DNA of 64,000 nucleotides from Photobacterium toruni (GTDB lineage Bacteria; Pseudomonadota; Gammaproteobacteria; Enterobacterales; Vibrionaceae): positions 124,001 through 188,000 of the forward strand of contig NZ_AP024855.1 of NCBI RefSeq assembly GCF_024529955.1. Reading direction: 5' to 3'. Shown piece by piece: positions 63,850 through 64,000 of the stretch. The position numbers were made by a program, and so were the translations under genes. Position 1 is the first letter of the stretch, and the number at the start of each line of letters is the position of its first letter. The notes under the pieces were generated by a model. The model searched no databases, was not told the origin of the DNA, and saw only the letters and a list, made by a program, of their open reading frames with translations.

Positions 63850-64000
63850 TAATCACATCTCCTATAGTGAAGACCTGATTGTAATGACTATTACACTATT
63901 ACTAAAATCGTTTGTACAGATATACATTATTATTAATATCGATGATTCATCGCTTTATTACACTCTCTCATTTTCATAATGAACATAATCCTCTATCATA

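Overview
This AT-rich window of about 64 kb reads as a chromosomal segment of a marine gammaproteobacterium of the Vibrionaceae. Photobacterium is the most likely genus. The reasons are the TtpC/ExbB2/ExbD2/TonB2 cluster with its DUF3450 and TPR partners, the YdbH-YnbE-YdbL operon, many small Vibrionaceae-type hypothetical proteins, and a heptamer tandem repeat of a kind I associate with Vibrionaceae. The genus is inferred from memory of protein families, not from a search. I see no rRNA, tRNA, insertion sequence, prophage or CRISPR array.

Region 1 (1-15.4 kb) is about iron and metal uptake. It starts with the 3' end of a TonB-dependent siderophore receptor, followed by a seven-gene TonB2 energy-transduction operon. 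An EptA/MCR-type lipid A phosphoethanolamine transferase and a nine-copy 7-bp tandem repeat come next. Then a Fur-box-headed cluster runs from a PepSY membrane protein through DUF2271, DUF4198, a small secreted protein and a DUF6162-like protein to a metal ABC transporter with two binding proteins. Its composition resembles the Pseudomonas fpvGHJK-fpvCDEF locus, which strips iron from ferri-pyoverdine in the periplasm. Receptor, TonB2 and this cluster could form one siderophore-iron route. This is the most interesting system in the window.

Region 2 (15.4-31.4 kb) is mostly ordinary: a YtaF/MntP-like membrane protein, a Nudix hydrolase, a diguanylate-cyclase-like protein with a broken GGDEF motif, galE, a DEAD-box helicase probably starting at TTG, a SPOR lipoprotein, a Dcu-type C4-dicarboxylate transporter, a YeiH exporter, the YdbH-YnbE-YdbL lipid-transport operon, and a DUF4344 metallopeptidase.

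Region 3 (31.4-53.5 kb) holds a Pat-type protein acetyltransferase, an EAL-PAS-GGDEF protein, a second SPOR lipoprotein, D-Ala-D-Ala ligase, a Cre-like recombinase with an altered catalytic histidine, a retropepsin-like protein, YciH/SUI1, a patatin-like lipase, a POT peptide transporter, a threonine aldolase-like enzyme, endonuclease I, YwbE, LysR and AraC regulators, a decayed outer-membrane protein gene, a PEBP-family protein, a DinI homologue under a probable LexA operator, and a cupin.

Region 4 (53.5-64 kb) holds a 38-residue zinc-ribbon microprotein, a three-gene sugar ABC transporter, a tyrosine recombinase with an apparently duplicated N-terminal domain, MntH with a striking palindromic operator, an RpoS-like sigma factor gene broken by a homopolymer frameshift and carrying a 9-bp duplication in region 2, a DUF1439 lipoprotein, and a chromate-transporter family protein. 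Most transcription units end in clear intrinsic terminators, many of them shared by convergent genes.
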